Part shown: piece after piece, positions 1-9,849 of the stretch
How the letters are laid out: each line of letters opens with the position of its first letter
Numbering within the stretch: the stretch's first letter is position 1
DNA from: Mesorhizobium australicum WSM2073
Lineage (GTDB): Bacteria; Pseudomonadota; Alphaproteobacteria; Rhizobiales; Rhizobiaceae
Length of the DNA stretch: 64,000 bases
Reading direction: 5' to 3'
NCBI RefSeq assembly: GCF_000230995.2
Contig: NC_019973.1
Location: 2,432,001-2,496,000 of the forward strand
The notes under the pieces: generated by a model
The model's database searches: none
Seen by the model: only the letters and a program-made list of their open reading frames with translations
Told to the model about the DNA's origin: nothing
Position numbers and translations under genes: made by a program

Positions 1-58
1 ACTCGACGATGCCGCCAGCCAGATCGCCTCGGCGACTGGGCTGCCTGTCAAGTCCTGA
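1..58 (+). CDS. 3' end of an upstream gene, probably sugar ABC substrate-binding protein (partial)
   Basis: The window opens inside a reading frame (first full codon at position 2) that ends with TGA at 56-58 and reads LDDAASQIASATGLPVKS. Only 18 residues are visible, too few to identify a family. The assignment as a periplasmic sugar-binding protein is inferred from context: two sugar permeases and an ATPase follow directly, and a strong hairpin lies between this stop and the first permease, as is common after binding-protein genes. Confidence 0.45.
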   Translation, partial: LDDAASQIASATGLPVKS

Positions 59-70
59 ACTCCCAGGACG

Positions 71-104
71 GGGTCCGGGACGGCAGCTATGTCGTCCTGG
101 ACCC
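71..104 (+). promoter_or_regulatory. Intercistronic stem-loop after binding-protein gene
   Basis: GGGTCCGGGACG (71-82) pairs with CGTCCTGGACCC (93-104), giving a 12-bp stem with one G-U pair and a 10-nt loop. No T-run follows, so it is unlikely to be a simple intrinsic terminator. Its place between a binding-protein gene and permease genes suits an mRNA-stabilising or partial-termination element that keeps the binding protein in excess. That role is inferred. Confidence 0.55.
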
Positions 105-152
105 GCCGCTTGCACGCTTGCTTTCAACACCAGGGATGAAGGAGGACAAAAG

Positions 153-1013
153 ATGCGCGCCCGCAATGCCACGGCCTATCGCTTCCTTACGCCCTATCTC
201 CTGATCTTCGCCATCTTCTGGGTGTGGCCGATCATCTCCTCATTCCTGATCTCGTTCCAGGCGACGCGCACCGTGCCGTGGCGCTTCGCGCCCGGTTTCA
301 ACTGGGGCCGGCTGGTCGGCGACCCCGCCTTCTTCAACGCGCTGAAGAACACGCTGCTCATCCTCGTCATTCAGGTTCCGGTGATGATCGCGCTGGCCAT
401 GGTGATGGCGGTGCTTCTGAATTCGCCGCTGCTCAAGGCGCGCGGCCTCTACCGCTTCGCCTTCTTCGCCCCGGTGGTGGTCGGCGAGGTCGCTTATTCG
501 GCGGTGTTCCGGCTGATGTTCAGCCTCGATTTCGGGATCGTCAACAAGCTGCTGAACAGCATCGGCCTGCCCAAGGTCGACTGGTTTTCCAATGTCACGC
601 CGGCCATGGCTCTGATCATGATCGCGGTCACCTGGCGCTGGGCCGGCTACAACGCCATCATCCTGCTGGCCGGCATGCAGTCCATTCCCGAGGATGTCTA
701 CGAGGCAGCGACGCTCGACCGGGTGAGCAAGCTCAAGCAATTCTTCTACATCACCCTGCCGCTGTTGAAGCCGGTCATCGTCTTCTGCGCGGTGCTGTCG
801 ATCATCGGCACCATGCAATTGTTCACCGAGCCGTTCCTGATCACCGAGCGCGGCGGGCCGGGCGGCGGCACCGAGACGCTCGGTCTGCTGCTTTACCGCC
901 AGGGCTTCCGCTCGCTCAATTTCGGCTATGCCTCTGCCGTCGCCTACACCATGGCCGGGCTGGCGATCGCCATCACACTGGTGCAGCTATGGCTGACGAG
1001 GGAACCGAAATGA
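153..1013 (+). CDS. Carbohydrate ABC transporter permease, MalF/UgpA type
   Basis: This 286-residue inner-membrane subunit should form half of the channel of a sugar importer. The first hydrophobic helix is near residues 10-30 (YLLIFAIFWVWPII), about six helices are apparent, and the cytoplasmic EAA loop that contacts the ATPase lies near residues 178-205 (EDVYEAATLD...LPLLKP). The ATG at 153 was chosen because AAGGAGGACAAAAG precedes it and the protein then begins directly before the first helix. Its stop overlaps the next start by ATGA (1010-1013), so the two permeases are translationally coupled. The substrate cannot be read from the sequence. Confidence 0.9.
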   Translation: MRARNATAYRFLTPYLLIFAIFWVWPIISSFLISFQATRTVPWRFAPGFNWGRLVGDPAFFNALKNTLLILVIQVPVMIALAMVMAVLLNSPLLKARGLYRFAFFAPVVVGEVAYSAVFRLMFSLDFGIVNKLLNSIGLPKVDWFSNVTPAMALIMIAVTWRWAGYNAIILLAGMQSIPEDVYEAATLDRVSKLKQFFYITLPLLKPVIVFCAVLSIIGTMQLFTEPFLITERGGPGGGTETLGLLLYRQGFRSLNFGYASAVAYTMAGLAIAITLVQLWLTREPK

Positions 1014-1846
1014 GCTCGCTCTCATCGGCAAGACTGAAACGAAGCATCGCACTGCACCTCTTCCTGACGCCGCTGGCGCTGATCTGGTTGTTTCCGCTGT
1101 GGATGATGGTGGTGTTCTCGACCATGCCCGACAATGGCATATTCAGCCCGGGCATCGAACTGCTGCCGCGCGGCAATTTCGTCGACAATTTCAACAATCT
1201 GCAGCGCGACACAGACTTCGTCGGCGCCATCGTCATTTCCGTTTGCGTGGCGGTGACCTACACCGTCTTGTCGGTGCTGTTGACCTCGATGGCCGGCTGG
1301 GCGCTGGCCCGCTACCAGTTCTTCGGTAAAAGCGTGGTCGTGGCCATCATCCTGGGCACCATCACGCTGCCCTATGCGGTGGTGCTGATCCCGCAATTCA
1401 TCATGGTGGCGCGCGACTTCAAGCTTGCCAACACCTGGGTGGCGCTGATCGTGCCGCCGCTGTTCAATTCGCTGGGCGTGCTGTTCATGCGCCAGAGTTT
1501 TTCGATGATGCCGGACGATCTGTTCGATGCCGCCCGCGTCGAGGGCGTCAAGGAGTGGCGGATATTCGTCTTCATCGCCCTGCCGCTGGCGCGGCCGATG
1601 CTGGCGGCGCTCTGCATCATCCTGTTCCTCGCCTCCTGGAACAACTATCTGTGGCCACTTCTGATCAACAGCCAGCCGGGTTCGATGACAGCACCCGTGG
1701 CGCTCGGCACGCTGATCGGCCTGACCAAAGTGTCGTGGGGCGGCATCATGGCGGGCGCGGTCATGCTGACCGTGCCGATGCTCGTCGTCTTCGTGCTCCT
1801 GCAGCGTCATTTCATCGCCGGCATCGCCGCCGGCGCGGTCAAGTAA
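1010..1846 (+). CDS. Carbohydrate ABC transporter permease, MalG/UgpE type
   Basis: This 278-residue partner permease begins with the hydrophobic segment [19 protein letters not shown] and carries an EAA loop near residues 170-197 ([14 protein letters not shown]...LPLARP). The length and six-helix pattern match the second membrane subunit of CUT1 sugar importers. The ATG at 1010 overlaps the upstream stop by four bases. The ATPase gene follows after eight bases, so binding protein, two permeases and ATPase form one operon. Confidence 0.9.
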   Translation: MSSLSSARLKRSIALHLFLTPLALIWLFPLWMMVVFSTMPDNGIFSPGIELLPRGNFVDNFNNLQRDTDFVGAIVISVCVAVTYTVLSVLLTSMAGWALARYQFFGKSVVVAIILGTITLPYAVVLIPQFIMVARDFKLANTWVALIVPPLFNSLGVLFMRQSFSMMPDDLFDAARVEGVKEWRIFVFIALPLARPMLAALCIILFLASWNNYLWPLLINSQPGSMTAPVALGTLIGLTKVSWGGIMAGAVMLTVPMLVVFVLLQRHFIAGIAAGAVK

Positions 1847-1854
1847 GGGGCAGA

Positions 1855-2934
<1,080 letters not shown>

Positions 2935-2970
2935 CCGGCCGCCCCTTTCCAAGCCCGCAAGGAGAATGAC

Positions 2971-4998
2971 ATGACTGCATCAACGCCCATTCGCTGGGGG
3001 ATTCTTGGGCCGGGCGGCATTGCCAAGGCCTTTGCCGGCGGCGTCGCCGGTTCGCGCACCGGGAAACTGGTCGCCATCGGCGCGCGTAACCCCGGCAAGC
3101 CGGGTCTGGCCGAGAGCTTTCCCGGCGCCCGCATCCTTGACGGTTATGACGCTCTTCTCGCCGATCCGGAAATCGACGCGATCTATATCGCGGTGCCGCA
3201 TCCCGGCCACGCGCAATGGGCGATCCGGGCGGCGGAAGCCGGAAAACATGTGCTTTGCGAAAAGCCGCTCGGGCTGACCGCCTTCGAGGCCGACGCCATT
3301 ATGCATGCGGCGCGCAAGGCCGGCACCTTTCTCGGCGAAGCCTTCATGTACCGGCTGCATCCGCAGACGCAGCAACTGGTGGGCCTGGTCAAGTCCGGCG
3401 TCATCGGCGAGATCAGGATGATCAAGTCGAGCTTCGGCTTCGCCATGCCTGATTTCATGCCGGAGCACCGGCTCTACGCCAACGACCTCGCCGGCGGCGG
3501 CATCCTCGACGTCGGCGGCTATCCCGTGTCGATGGTGCGCCTCATTGCCGGCGCTGCCGCGGGAGAGCCATTCGCCGAACCCGACAAGGTGGTGGGCGCC
3601 GCCCACCTTGGCCAGTCCGGCGTCGACGAATGGGCCTCCGCTGTCCTGCATTTCCCCGGTGGCATCGTCGCCGAGGTTTCCTGCAGTATCTCGCTGAACC
3701 AGGACAACGTGCTGCGCATCTTCGGCACCAAGGGCCGCATCGAGGTGCCGGACTTCTGGTTCGCCGGCGGCGACCGCGATGTCGGCCTCGGCCGGATCGA
3801 CGTGATCGGCGCCGACGGCGCGCAAGAGACCATCAGCGTCAACGAGAAGCGCCATGTCTATTCCTTCGAGGTCGATGCCGCCGGCGAGGCGATCCGCGCC
3901 GGGCGACAGGAATTCGCCTGGCCGGGGATGGGCTGGGCCGACAGCCTCGGCACCTTGCGCGTGCTAGACAGATGGCGCGCGGCGGTGGGGCTGGAGTACG
4001 AGATCGAGAAGGCCTCGCTGCGCACCAACACCATCTCGGGCCGACCTCTGCGGCCCGGCGGCACCGCGATAGGCAAGCGCACCATTCCGGGCCTGCCGAA
4101 ACCGACCTCCGTGGTGGCGCTCGGCTTCGAGGATTTCCGCACCTTCTCCTCCGGGTCGATCCTGCTCGATGCCTTTTTCGAGGCTGGCGGCAATCTGTTC
4201 GACACCGGCTACGTCTATGGCGGCGGCTACACCGAGACGCTGCTCGGCCAATGGCTGAGAAACCGTGGCGTGCGCGAGCAGTCGGTGATCATCGCCAAGG
4301 GCGCGCACTCGCCGCTCTGCTATCCCGACGTGATCGCAAAGCAGCTTGCCCAGTCGCTCGACCGCCTGCAGACCGACCATGTCGACATCTATTTCATGCA
4401 TCGCGACAATCCGGACGTGCCGGTCGGCGAGTTCGTCGACGCCATGGACGCGGAGGTCAAGGCCGGGCGTATTCGCGGTCCCTTCGGCGGCTCCAACTGG
4501 ACGATGCAGCGCATGGACGAGGCCATTGCCTATGCCGAGCGCACTGGCAAGCAGAAGCCCGGCGCGCTCTCCAACAATTTTTCGCTGGCCGAAATGCTGG
4601 AGCCGATCTGGGCCGGCTGCATCACCTCCTCCACCGACGACTGGAAAGCCTGGCTGACATCCAGGCAGATGCCGAATTTCGCCTGGTCGAGCCAGGGACG
4701 CGGCTTCTTCACCGACCGCGCCGGGCGCGACAGGCTGGACAGCGAGGAACTGGTGCGGGTCTGGTACTCCGAGCGCAATTTCGGCCGCCGCGACCGGGCG
4801 ATCGAACTCGCCGCCAGGCTGCGCAAGAGCCCGATCCATATTGCGCTGGCCTATGTCCTCAACCAGCCTTTCCCATCGGTCCCGTTGATCGGGCCGCGCA
4901 CGCTGGGCGAACTGGACGACAGCCTGCGGGCGCTGGACATCGCGCTTTCGCCAGCCGAACTCGAGTGGCTGGACGGCGGCAGCCTGCACGCGGCCTGA
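2971..4998 (+). CDS. Bifunctional Gfo/Idh/MocA oxidoreductase - aldo/keto reductase fusion
   Basis: This 675-residue protein joins two NAD(P)-dependent oxidoreductases. Residues 1 to about 345 are a Gfo/Idh/MocA dehydrogenase: dinucleotide-binding GPGGIAKAF at 13-21, the EKP motif at 97-99, and the C-terminal substrate domain with GGGILDVGGYP at 175-185. From about 360 to 675 is an aldo/keto reductase with the full catalytic tetrad in place: Asp411 and Tyr416 (DTGYVYGGG), Lys443 (IAKG) and His477 (YFMHRDNP). No internal stop or frameshift is visible and an SD (AAGGAGAATGAC) precedes the ATG. Position after a sugar ABC operon suggests successive redox steps on the imported sugar or polyol. The substrate is unknown. 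Confidence 0.85.
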   Translation: MTASTPIRWGILGPGGIAKAFAGGVAGSRTGKLVAIGARNPGKPGLAESFPGARILDGYDALLADPEIDAIYIAVPHPGHAQWAIRAAEAGKHVLCEKPLGLTAFEADAIMHAARKAGTFLGEAFMYRLHPQTQQLVGLVKSGVIGEIRMIKSSFGFAMPDFMPEHRLYANDLAGGGILDVGGYPVSMVRLIAGAAAGEPFAEPDKVVGAAHLGQSGVDEWASAVLHFPGGIVAEVSCSISLNQDNVLRIFGTKGRIEVPDFWFAGGDRDVGLGRIDVIGADGAQETISVNEKRHVYSFEVDAAGEAIRAGRQEFAWPGMGWADSLGTLRVLDRWRAAVGLEYEIEKASLRTNTISGRPLRPGGTAIGKRTIPGLPKPTSVVALGFEDFRTFSSGSILLDAFFEAGGNLFDTGYVYGGGYTETLLGQWLRNRGVREQSVIIAKGAHSPLCYPDVIAKQLAQSLDRLQTDHVDIYFMHRDNPDVPVGEFVDAMDAEVKAGRIRGPFGGSNWTMQRMDEAIAYAERTGKQKPGALSNNFSLAEMLEPIWAGCITSSTDDWKAWLTSRQMPNFAWSSQGRGFFTDRAGRDRLDSEELVRVWYSERNFGRRDRAIELAARLRKSPIHIALAYVLNQPFPSVPLIGPRTLGELDDSLRALDIALSPAELEWLDGGSLHAA

Positions 4999-5005
4999 TT
5001 AGGTC

Positions 5006-5890
5006 TCAAGCGGCGTCAGGTCTCGTCGTCCACACCCTGGCGCCGCGCCTGGCCGGCGTTCGCAAGCTGGCATACATGCCGGTGGTGCGGAACTGGCTGG
5101 GCGTCGTGCCGTAGAGGCGGCGAAAGACCTTCGAAAAATAATTCGCATCCTCGAAACCGCACAGGATGGCCACTTCCTTCACCGGCAGGAAATCCGCCTT
5201 GGTCAGCAGTTTCGCCGCCCGCTGCAGCCGCTGCTGCAGCACGAACTCGGCGGGCGGCAGGCCTTCGCTCTCGGCGAAGCAGCGCGAAAAATGAGCCCGG
5301 CTCAGCCCGCTGATCTGGACAAGGTCCCCCACCGGCAGGGCTTTGTCGAGATTGGCGTTGATATGATCGATGACCGGCTGCATGGCACTCTGTTTTTCGG
5401 CAAAGGCGTGCGAGCCGAACACATCGTCGTAGAGCGCCATCGCCGCCTCGTAGGCGATCGCCGAAGCAGCGCCTGGAGAAGCGGCCCCTTTGATAAGACG
5501 CAGACTGCAATCGGCGAGATGATCGATCGTCGCCGGCTGCAGCCGAAAGACCGGACCCGACACGTCGAGGATCGACTTGTGGACGCGCAACGCCTCCTCG
5601 CCGTTCATCGAGATCCAGAAATATTCCCAGCGCTCGCCCCTGGCCAGCCAGTAGCGGTGGTTGTGCGGCACCAGCACCAGCAGCGTGTCGTTCGTCTGCA
5701 GGCGGTAATCGCGGTTTTCGTAGCGCAACCGGCCGGTACCGCCGATCGTATGCTGCAGGACGGTGAACGGTGTCTGACCGCGCTTTCGCCCGTCCCAGTC
5801 ATAGGTCACGTCCTCGCGCACCTCATAGCCCGTGCTCGTCGGCATGGCATGCAGGCGCTGGCGGCCGCGCGGCAGCGAGACCGTCCGCAT
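5006..5890 (-). CDS. agpT: AraC-family transcriptional activator, AgpT-like
   Basis: This 294-residue protein has an N-terminal cupin-like sensing domain (about 1-150) and a C-terminal double helix-turn-helix of roughly 100 residues, including VGDLVQISGLSRAHFSRCF and VAILCGFEDANYFSKVFRR, ending in the usual GTTPSQFR. The ATG at 5890 has GGAGAG just upstream; an in-frame upstream extension has no such site. It is divergent from the alpha-galactoside operon. In Sinorhizobium meliloti an AraC-like activator (AgpT) next to melA/agpA is required for alpha-galactoside use, and the same arrangement here is the reason for the symbol. Confidence 0.8.
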   Translation of the reverse strand: MRTVSLPRGRQRLHAMPTSTGYEVREDVTYDWDGRKRGQTPFTVLQHTIGGTGRLRYENRDYRLQTNDTLLVLVPHNHRYWLARGERWEYFWISMNGEEALRVHKSILDVSGPVFRLQPATIDHLADCSLRLIKGAASPGAASAIAYEAAMALYDDVFGSHAFAEKQSAMQPVIDHINANLDKALPVGDLVQISGLSRAHFSRCFAESEGLPPAEFVLQQRLQRAAKLLTKADFLPVKEVAILCGFEDANYFSKVFRRLYGTTPSQFRTTGMYASLRTPARRGARVWTTRPDAA

Positions 5891-6138
5891 CGACTCTCCG
5901 TTAGCGATCAAATCCCGCAGCACAAAATTACCCCTGAAAGCATAATCCTTCTCTGGCCGCGCCCGCGAATAAGCGCATAATCGCGCCTCGAAGAACGCGA
6001 ATAGCCTGCGAACGAGGAGCGGGCGGGAGGAGAGAAAGCCGGATTCCGGCTTGAATGGCATGCGCCCAAAAGGCGTGTGGCCATCTTTCTTCCCTTGCTG
6101 CTCCTTGCCTAGCATTCGATTGGACCGAGGTGAAGGTG
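5891..6138. promoter_or_regulatory. Divergent control region between AraC regulator and GH4 operon
   Basis: This 248-bp intergenic region must contain the promoters of both the AraC-type regulator (leftward) and the alpha-galactoside operon (rightward). Two direct copies of GCATAATC occur at 5940-5947 and 5975-5982, 35 bp apart. Direct half-sites are typical of AraC-family operators, so these are candidates. No sigma-70 promoter stands out clearly enough to call. Confidence 0.4.
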
Positions 6139-7530
6139 ATGAGTTTCAAAATCGCTATTATCGGCGCCGGCAGCGTCGGTTTCACGAAGAAGCTGTTCAC
6201 CGACATATTGTGCGTGCCGGAATTCAAGGACATCGAATTCGCGCTGACCGACGTCAGCGAGCACAATCTCGCGATGATCAAGGCGATCCTCGACAGGATC
6301 GTCGAGGCGAACAATCTGCCAACGAGGGTGACCGCGACGACCGACCGCCGCAAGGCGCTCGAGGGCGCGCGCTACATCATAAGCTGCGTGCGGGTCGGCG
6401 GCCTCGAAGCCTATGCCGATGATATCCGCATTCCCTTGAGATACGGCATCGACCAATGCGTCGGCGACACGATCTGCGCCGGCGGTATTCTCTACGGTCA
6501 GCGCAACATTCCGGTGATCCTGGATTTCTGCAAGGACATCCGCGAAGTCGCCGATACCAACGCCAAATTCCTCAACTATGCCAACCCGATGGCGATGAAC
6601 ACCTGGGCGGCGATCGAATATGGCAAGGTCGACACGGTCGGTCTCTGCCATGGCGTCCAGCACGGCGCCGAGCAGATCGCCGAGGTGCTGGGCGCGAAAT
6701 CGCCACGGGAACTCGACTATGTCTGTTCCGGCATCAACCACCATCCGGTCTATTCCCAGCAGGAAAAGCTGCGCATCGATGTGCTGAAGCGCTTCGGCGT
6801 CTATTCGACCGAAAGCAACGGCCATCTCTCCGAATATCTGCCCTGGTACCGCAAGCGCCCCGACGAGATCACGCGCTGGATCGACATGTCCGACTGGATC
6901 CATGGCGAGACCGGCGGCTACCTCCGCTATTCCACGGAAACCCGCAACTGGTTCGAGACCGAATATCCGCAATTCCTCGAAGCGGCGTCGAAACCGATCG
7001 ACGCGTCAAGGCGCTCGAACGAGCATGCAAGCCACATATTGGAGGCGCTGGAAACCAACCGCGTCTATCGTGGCCACTTCAACGTCAGGAATGACGGCGT
7101 GATCACCAATCTGCCACGCGACGCCATCATCGAGTCCCCCGGTTTCGTCGACCGTTTCGGCATCAACATGGCCGCCGGCATCACGTTGCCGGAAGCCTGT
7201 GCCGCTACTTGCATGGCTTCGATCAACGTCCAGCGCATGTCGGTCCACGCGGCCATATCTGGCGACATCGATCTTCTGAAGCTTGCCGTGCTGCATGACC
7301 CGCTGGTCGGCGCGGTGTCGACGCCGGAGGAGGTCTGGCAGATGGTCGACGAAATGGTCGTCGCCCAGGCGCAATGGCTGCCGCAATATGCCCATGCGGT
7401 TCCGGCAGCCAAGGAGAGGCTGTCGAAATCCACGGTCAAGACGCGGGAATGGGCCGGTGCCGCGCGGCGAAGCGTGCGCTCGATCGAGGAACTGCGCGCC
7501 GAAAAGGCCGCGCTGAAACAGGCCGTCTGA
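6139..7530 (+). CDS. GH4 family alpha-glucosidase/alpha-galactosidase
   Basis: This 463-residue cytoplasmic glycosidase belongs to family GH4, which uses NAD+ and a divalent metal with a redox-elimination mechanism. Visible are the NAD-binding GAGSVGF (10-15), NPMAMNTWA (149-157), the metal-site GLCHGVQ with Cys170 and His171, and GINH with Asn200 and His201. It is the first gene of the operon facing away from the AraC regulator and shares only family motifs with the second GH4 protein at 13692. The upstream in-frame extension from 6055 is unlikely, and the ATG at 6139 follows GAGGTGAAGGTG. AglA-like alpha-glucosidase or alpha-galactosidase activity cannot be separated by motif. Confidence 0.85.
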   Translation: MSFKIAIIGAGSVGFTKKLFTDILCVPEFKDIEFALTDVSEHNLAMIKAILDRIVEANNLPTRVTATTDRRKALEGARYIISCVRVGGLEAYADDIRIPLRYGIDQCVGDTICAGGILYGQRNIPVILDFCKDIREVADTNAKFLNYANPMAMNTWAAIEYGKVDTVGLCHGVQHGAEQIAEVLGAKSPRELDYVCSGINHHPVYSQQEKLRIDVLKRFGVYSTESNGHLSEYLPWYRKRPDEITRWIDMSDWIHGETGGYLRYSTETRNWFETEYPQFLEAASKPIDASRRSNEHASHILEALETNRVYRGHFNVRNDGVITNLPRDAIIESPGFVDRFGINMAAGITLPEACAATCMASINVQRMSVHAAISGDIDLLKLAVLHDPLVGAVSTPEEVWQMVDEMVVAQAQWLPQYAHAVPAAKERLSKSTVKTREWAGAARRSVRSIEELRAEKAALKQAV

Positions 7531-7634
7531 GAACCGGGCGCGGCGGCGGATCCACGGGAGGCAGATCCACCGCAGTCTGCCGTCCAGGCAAGATACGAGC
7601 AAGCAGCAAACGTCTGAACACGAGGGAGGAGACA

Positions 7635-9716
7635 ATGAGGAACCTACGCAGCATTGGCATTGCCGCCGGACTGGCGCTGAGCGTCTCCGTTCCGGCGCTC
7701 AACGCTTTCGCTTCCGAGCCGACCGCCCCGCCGGTGCCGGCGACGTTTCCGGCCGAGGGCAAGATCAAGTACGTGCCGCGCGACTCCATCCTGGAGTTCA
7801 AGGCGCTGCCCGACTATCACGAGCCCGATTGGGTCACGGAAAAATACGTCAAGGCCGGCAAGCTGCCGCCGGTGAAAGATCGGCTGCCGAAAGAGCCGCT
7901 TGTCTTCAAGACCGCCAACATGCCGGACGGCGTCGGCGTCTACGGCGATACGATGCGCCATGTCATCGGCGGCCGGCCCGAAGGCTGGAACTACGGCGCC
8001 GGCCAGACCCAAGGGTGGGGTGGCATCGACATCGGCCTTTCCGAGTGCCTGACGCGCACCGCGCCGCTGTTCCAGGTTGAGGCGAAGGACACCGAGCCGC
8101 TGCCCAACCTGGCCAAAAGCTGGGATTGGTCAGCCGATGGCCACAAGCTGACCATGCATCTCGTCGAAGGTGCCAAATGGTCGGACGGCGTGCCATTCAA
8201 CGCCGACGACGTCATGTTCTACTGGGACGACGAGGTCATGGATCCCAACGTCTCGCCGCTCAATGGCGCCACCCAGGAAACCTTCGGCGTCGGCACGACG
8301 CTGAAGAAGATCGACGACTACACGGTCGAATGGACCTTCAAGGACGCCTTCCCGAAACAGCACCTCTATGCAATGGCCTATGGCACCTTCTGCCCCGGTC
8401 CCGCGCATATCTTGAAGCCGCAGCACCCGAAATATTCGAAGAACACCTACGATCAGTTCAAGAACGCCTTCCCGCCCGAATATATGAACATGCCTGTCAT
8501 GGGCGCCTGGGTGCCGGTCGAATATCGGGCCGACGACATCATCGTCATGCGCCGCAATCCCTACTATTGGAAAGTGGACGAGAAGGGCAACCAGCTGCCC
8601 TATCTCAACGAGCTGCATTACAAACTGTCGACCTGGGCCGACCGCGACGTTCAGGCGGTCGCCGGCGCCGGCGACTTCTCCAACCTCGAGCAGCCGGAAA
8701 ACTTCGTCGCCTCGCTGAAGCGCGCGGCGGAGGCGAACGCGCCGGCGCGCCTTGCCTTCGGCCCGCGGCTGATCGGCTACAATCTGCGCCTGAACTTCTC
8801 CGCCAATGGCTGGGGCAATCCGGACGAGCGCGGCCAGGCGATCCGCGAACTGAACCGCAACGAGGATTTCCGCAAGGCCGTCACCATGGCGCTTGACCGC
8901 AAGGCGTTGGGCGATTCCCTCGTCAAGGGGCCGTTCACCGCGATCTATCCAGGCGGCCTCTCCTCGGGCACCAGCTTCTATGACCGCAAGTCCACCGTCT
9001 ACTATCCATTCGACCTCGAGGGCGCCAAGGCCGAACTCGCCAAGGCCGGTCTGAAGGACACAGACGGTGACGGCATCGTCAACTTCCCGGCCGGTACCGC
9101 CGACGGCAAGAACGTCGAAATCGTGATGCTGGTCAACAACGACTACACGACCGACAAGAGCCTCGCCGAAGGCGTGGTCGCGCAGATGGAGAAGCTTGGC
9201 CTCCGGATCGTGCTCAACGGGCTTAACGGCACCCAGCGCGATGCCACGCAATATTCGGGCCGCTTCGACTGGCTGATCCGGCGCAATGAGCAGGAGCTGA
9301 CCTCCGTGGTGCAGAACACCGTGCAACTCGCTCCGGTCGGCCCCAAGACCAGCTGGGATCACCGCGCGCCGGAAAGCGGCGAGGTCGACCTGATGCCTTT
9401 CGAGAAGGACCTCGTCGACATCGTCAACAAGTTCGTCTCGTCGGCGGATAACAACCAGCGCGCCAGTCTGATGCGGGACTTCCAGAAGATCTCGACCGAG
9501 CACGTCTACAATGTCGGCCTGACGGAATATCCCGGCGCCTTGATCGTCAACAAGCGCTTCTCCAACATCCCGCAGGGCACGCCGATCTTCATGTTCAACT
9601 GGGCCGAGGATTCGATCATCCGCGAACGGGTCTTCGTCGCGGCCGACAAACAGGCGAAATACGAATTGTTCCCCGAAGAGCTTCCCGGCAAGCCTGGAGA
9701 CAAGGGCCCGATGTAA
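7635..9716 (+). CDS. agpA: Periplasmic alpha-galactoside-binding protein, SBP family 5 (AgpA-like)
   Basis: This 693-residue protein is a large binding protein of the peptide/oligosaccharide SBP_bac_5 family. It begins with a signal peptide (hydrophobic core near residues 8-22, likely cleavage after NAFA). The body shows family features such as LAKSWDWSADGHKLTMHL and a calcium-loop-like DTDGDGIVNFP near residue 475. GGGAGGAGACA precedes the ATG at 7635. S. meliloti AgpA, required for melibiose and raffinose uptake, has the same family, similar size and the same neighbours. It is followed by a stem-loop and the two permeases. Confidence 0.85.
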   Translation: MRNLRSIGIAAGLALSVSVPALNAFASEPTAPPVPATFPAEGKIKYVPRDSILEFKALPDYHEPDWVTEKYVKAGKLPPVKDRLPKEPLVFKTANMPDGVGVYGDTMRHVIGGRPEGWNYGAGQTQGWGGIDIGLSECLTRTAPLFQVEAKDTEPLPNLAKSWDWSADGHKLTMHLVEGAKWSDGVPFNADDVMFYWDDEVMDPNVSPLNGATQETFGVGTTLKKIDDYTVEWTFKDAFPKQHLYAMAYGTFCPGPAHILKPQHPKYSKNTYDQFKNAFPPEYMNMPVMGAWVPVEYRADDIIVMRRNPYYWKVDEKGNQLPYLNELHYKLSTWADRDVQAVAGAGDFSNLEQPENFVASLKRAAEANAPARLAFGPRLIGYNLRLNFSANGWGNPDERGQAIRELNRNEDFRKAVTMALDRKALGDSLVKGPFTAIYPGGLSSGTSFYDRKSTVYYPFDLEGAKAELAKAGLKDTDGDGIVNFPAGTADGKNVEIVMLVNNDYTTDKSLAEGVVAQMEKLGLRIVLNGLNGTQRDATQYSGRFDWLIRRNEQELTSVVQNTVQLAPVGPKTSWDHRAPESGEVDLMPFEKDLVDIVNKFVSSADNNQRASLMRDFQKISTEHVYNVGLTEYPGALIVNKRFSNIPQGTPIFMFNWAEDSIIRERVFVAADKQAKYELFPEELPGKPGDKGPM

Positions 9717-9758
9717 GTTTAAGGGCCGATGCAAGTTTACCTCCCTGACTGAGAGACA

Positions 9759-9785
9759 CCCGGCCGCGTCGATGGCGCGGCCGGG
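9759..9785 (+). promoter_or_regulatory. Intercistronic stem-loop between agpA and agpB
   Basis: CCCGGCCGCG (9759-9768) and CGCGGCCGGG (9776-9785) form a perfect 10-bp stem with a 7-nt loop. No T-run follows. A second, imperfect hairpin with a bulge lies at about 9803-9823 (ACGCCCCT/AGGGGAGCGT). Together they probably protect the agpA message or reduce read-through into the permease genes. This is a common layout but is inferred here. Confidence 0.55.
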
Positions 9786-9849
9786 ACAAACCAACCCTCC
9801 GAACGCCCCTCCAGGGGAGCGTCCGGCGAGATGAGGAAGCGGACCGTCC

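Noticed and set aside
6055..6138. Longer N-terminus for the first GH4 protein
   Set aside because: The extra 28 residues are not GH4-like and precede the nucleotide-binding strand that should start the protein. The ATG at 6139 has a reasonable SD.
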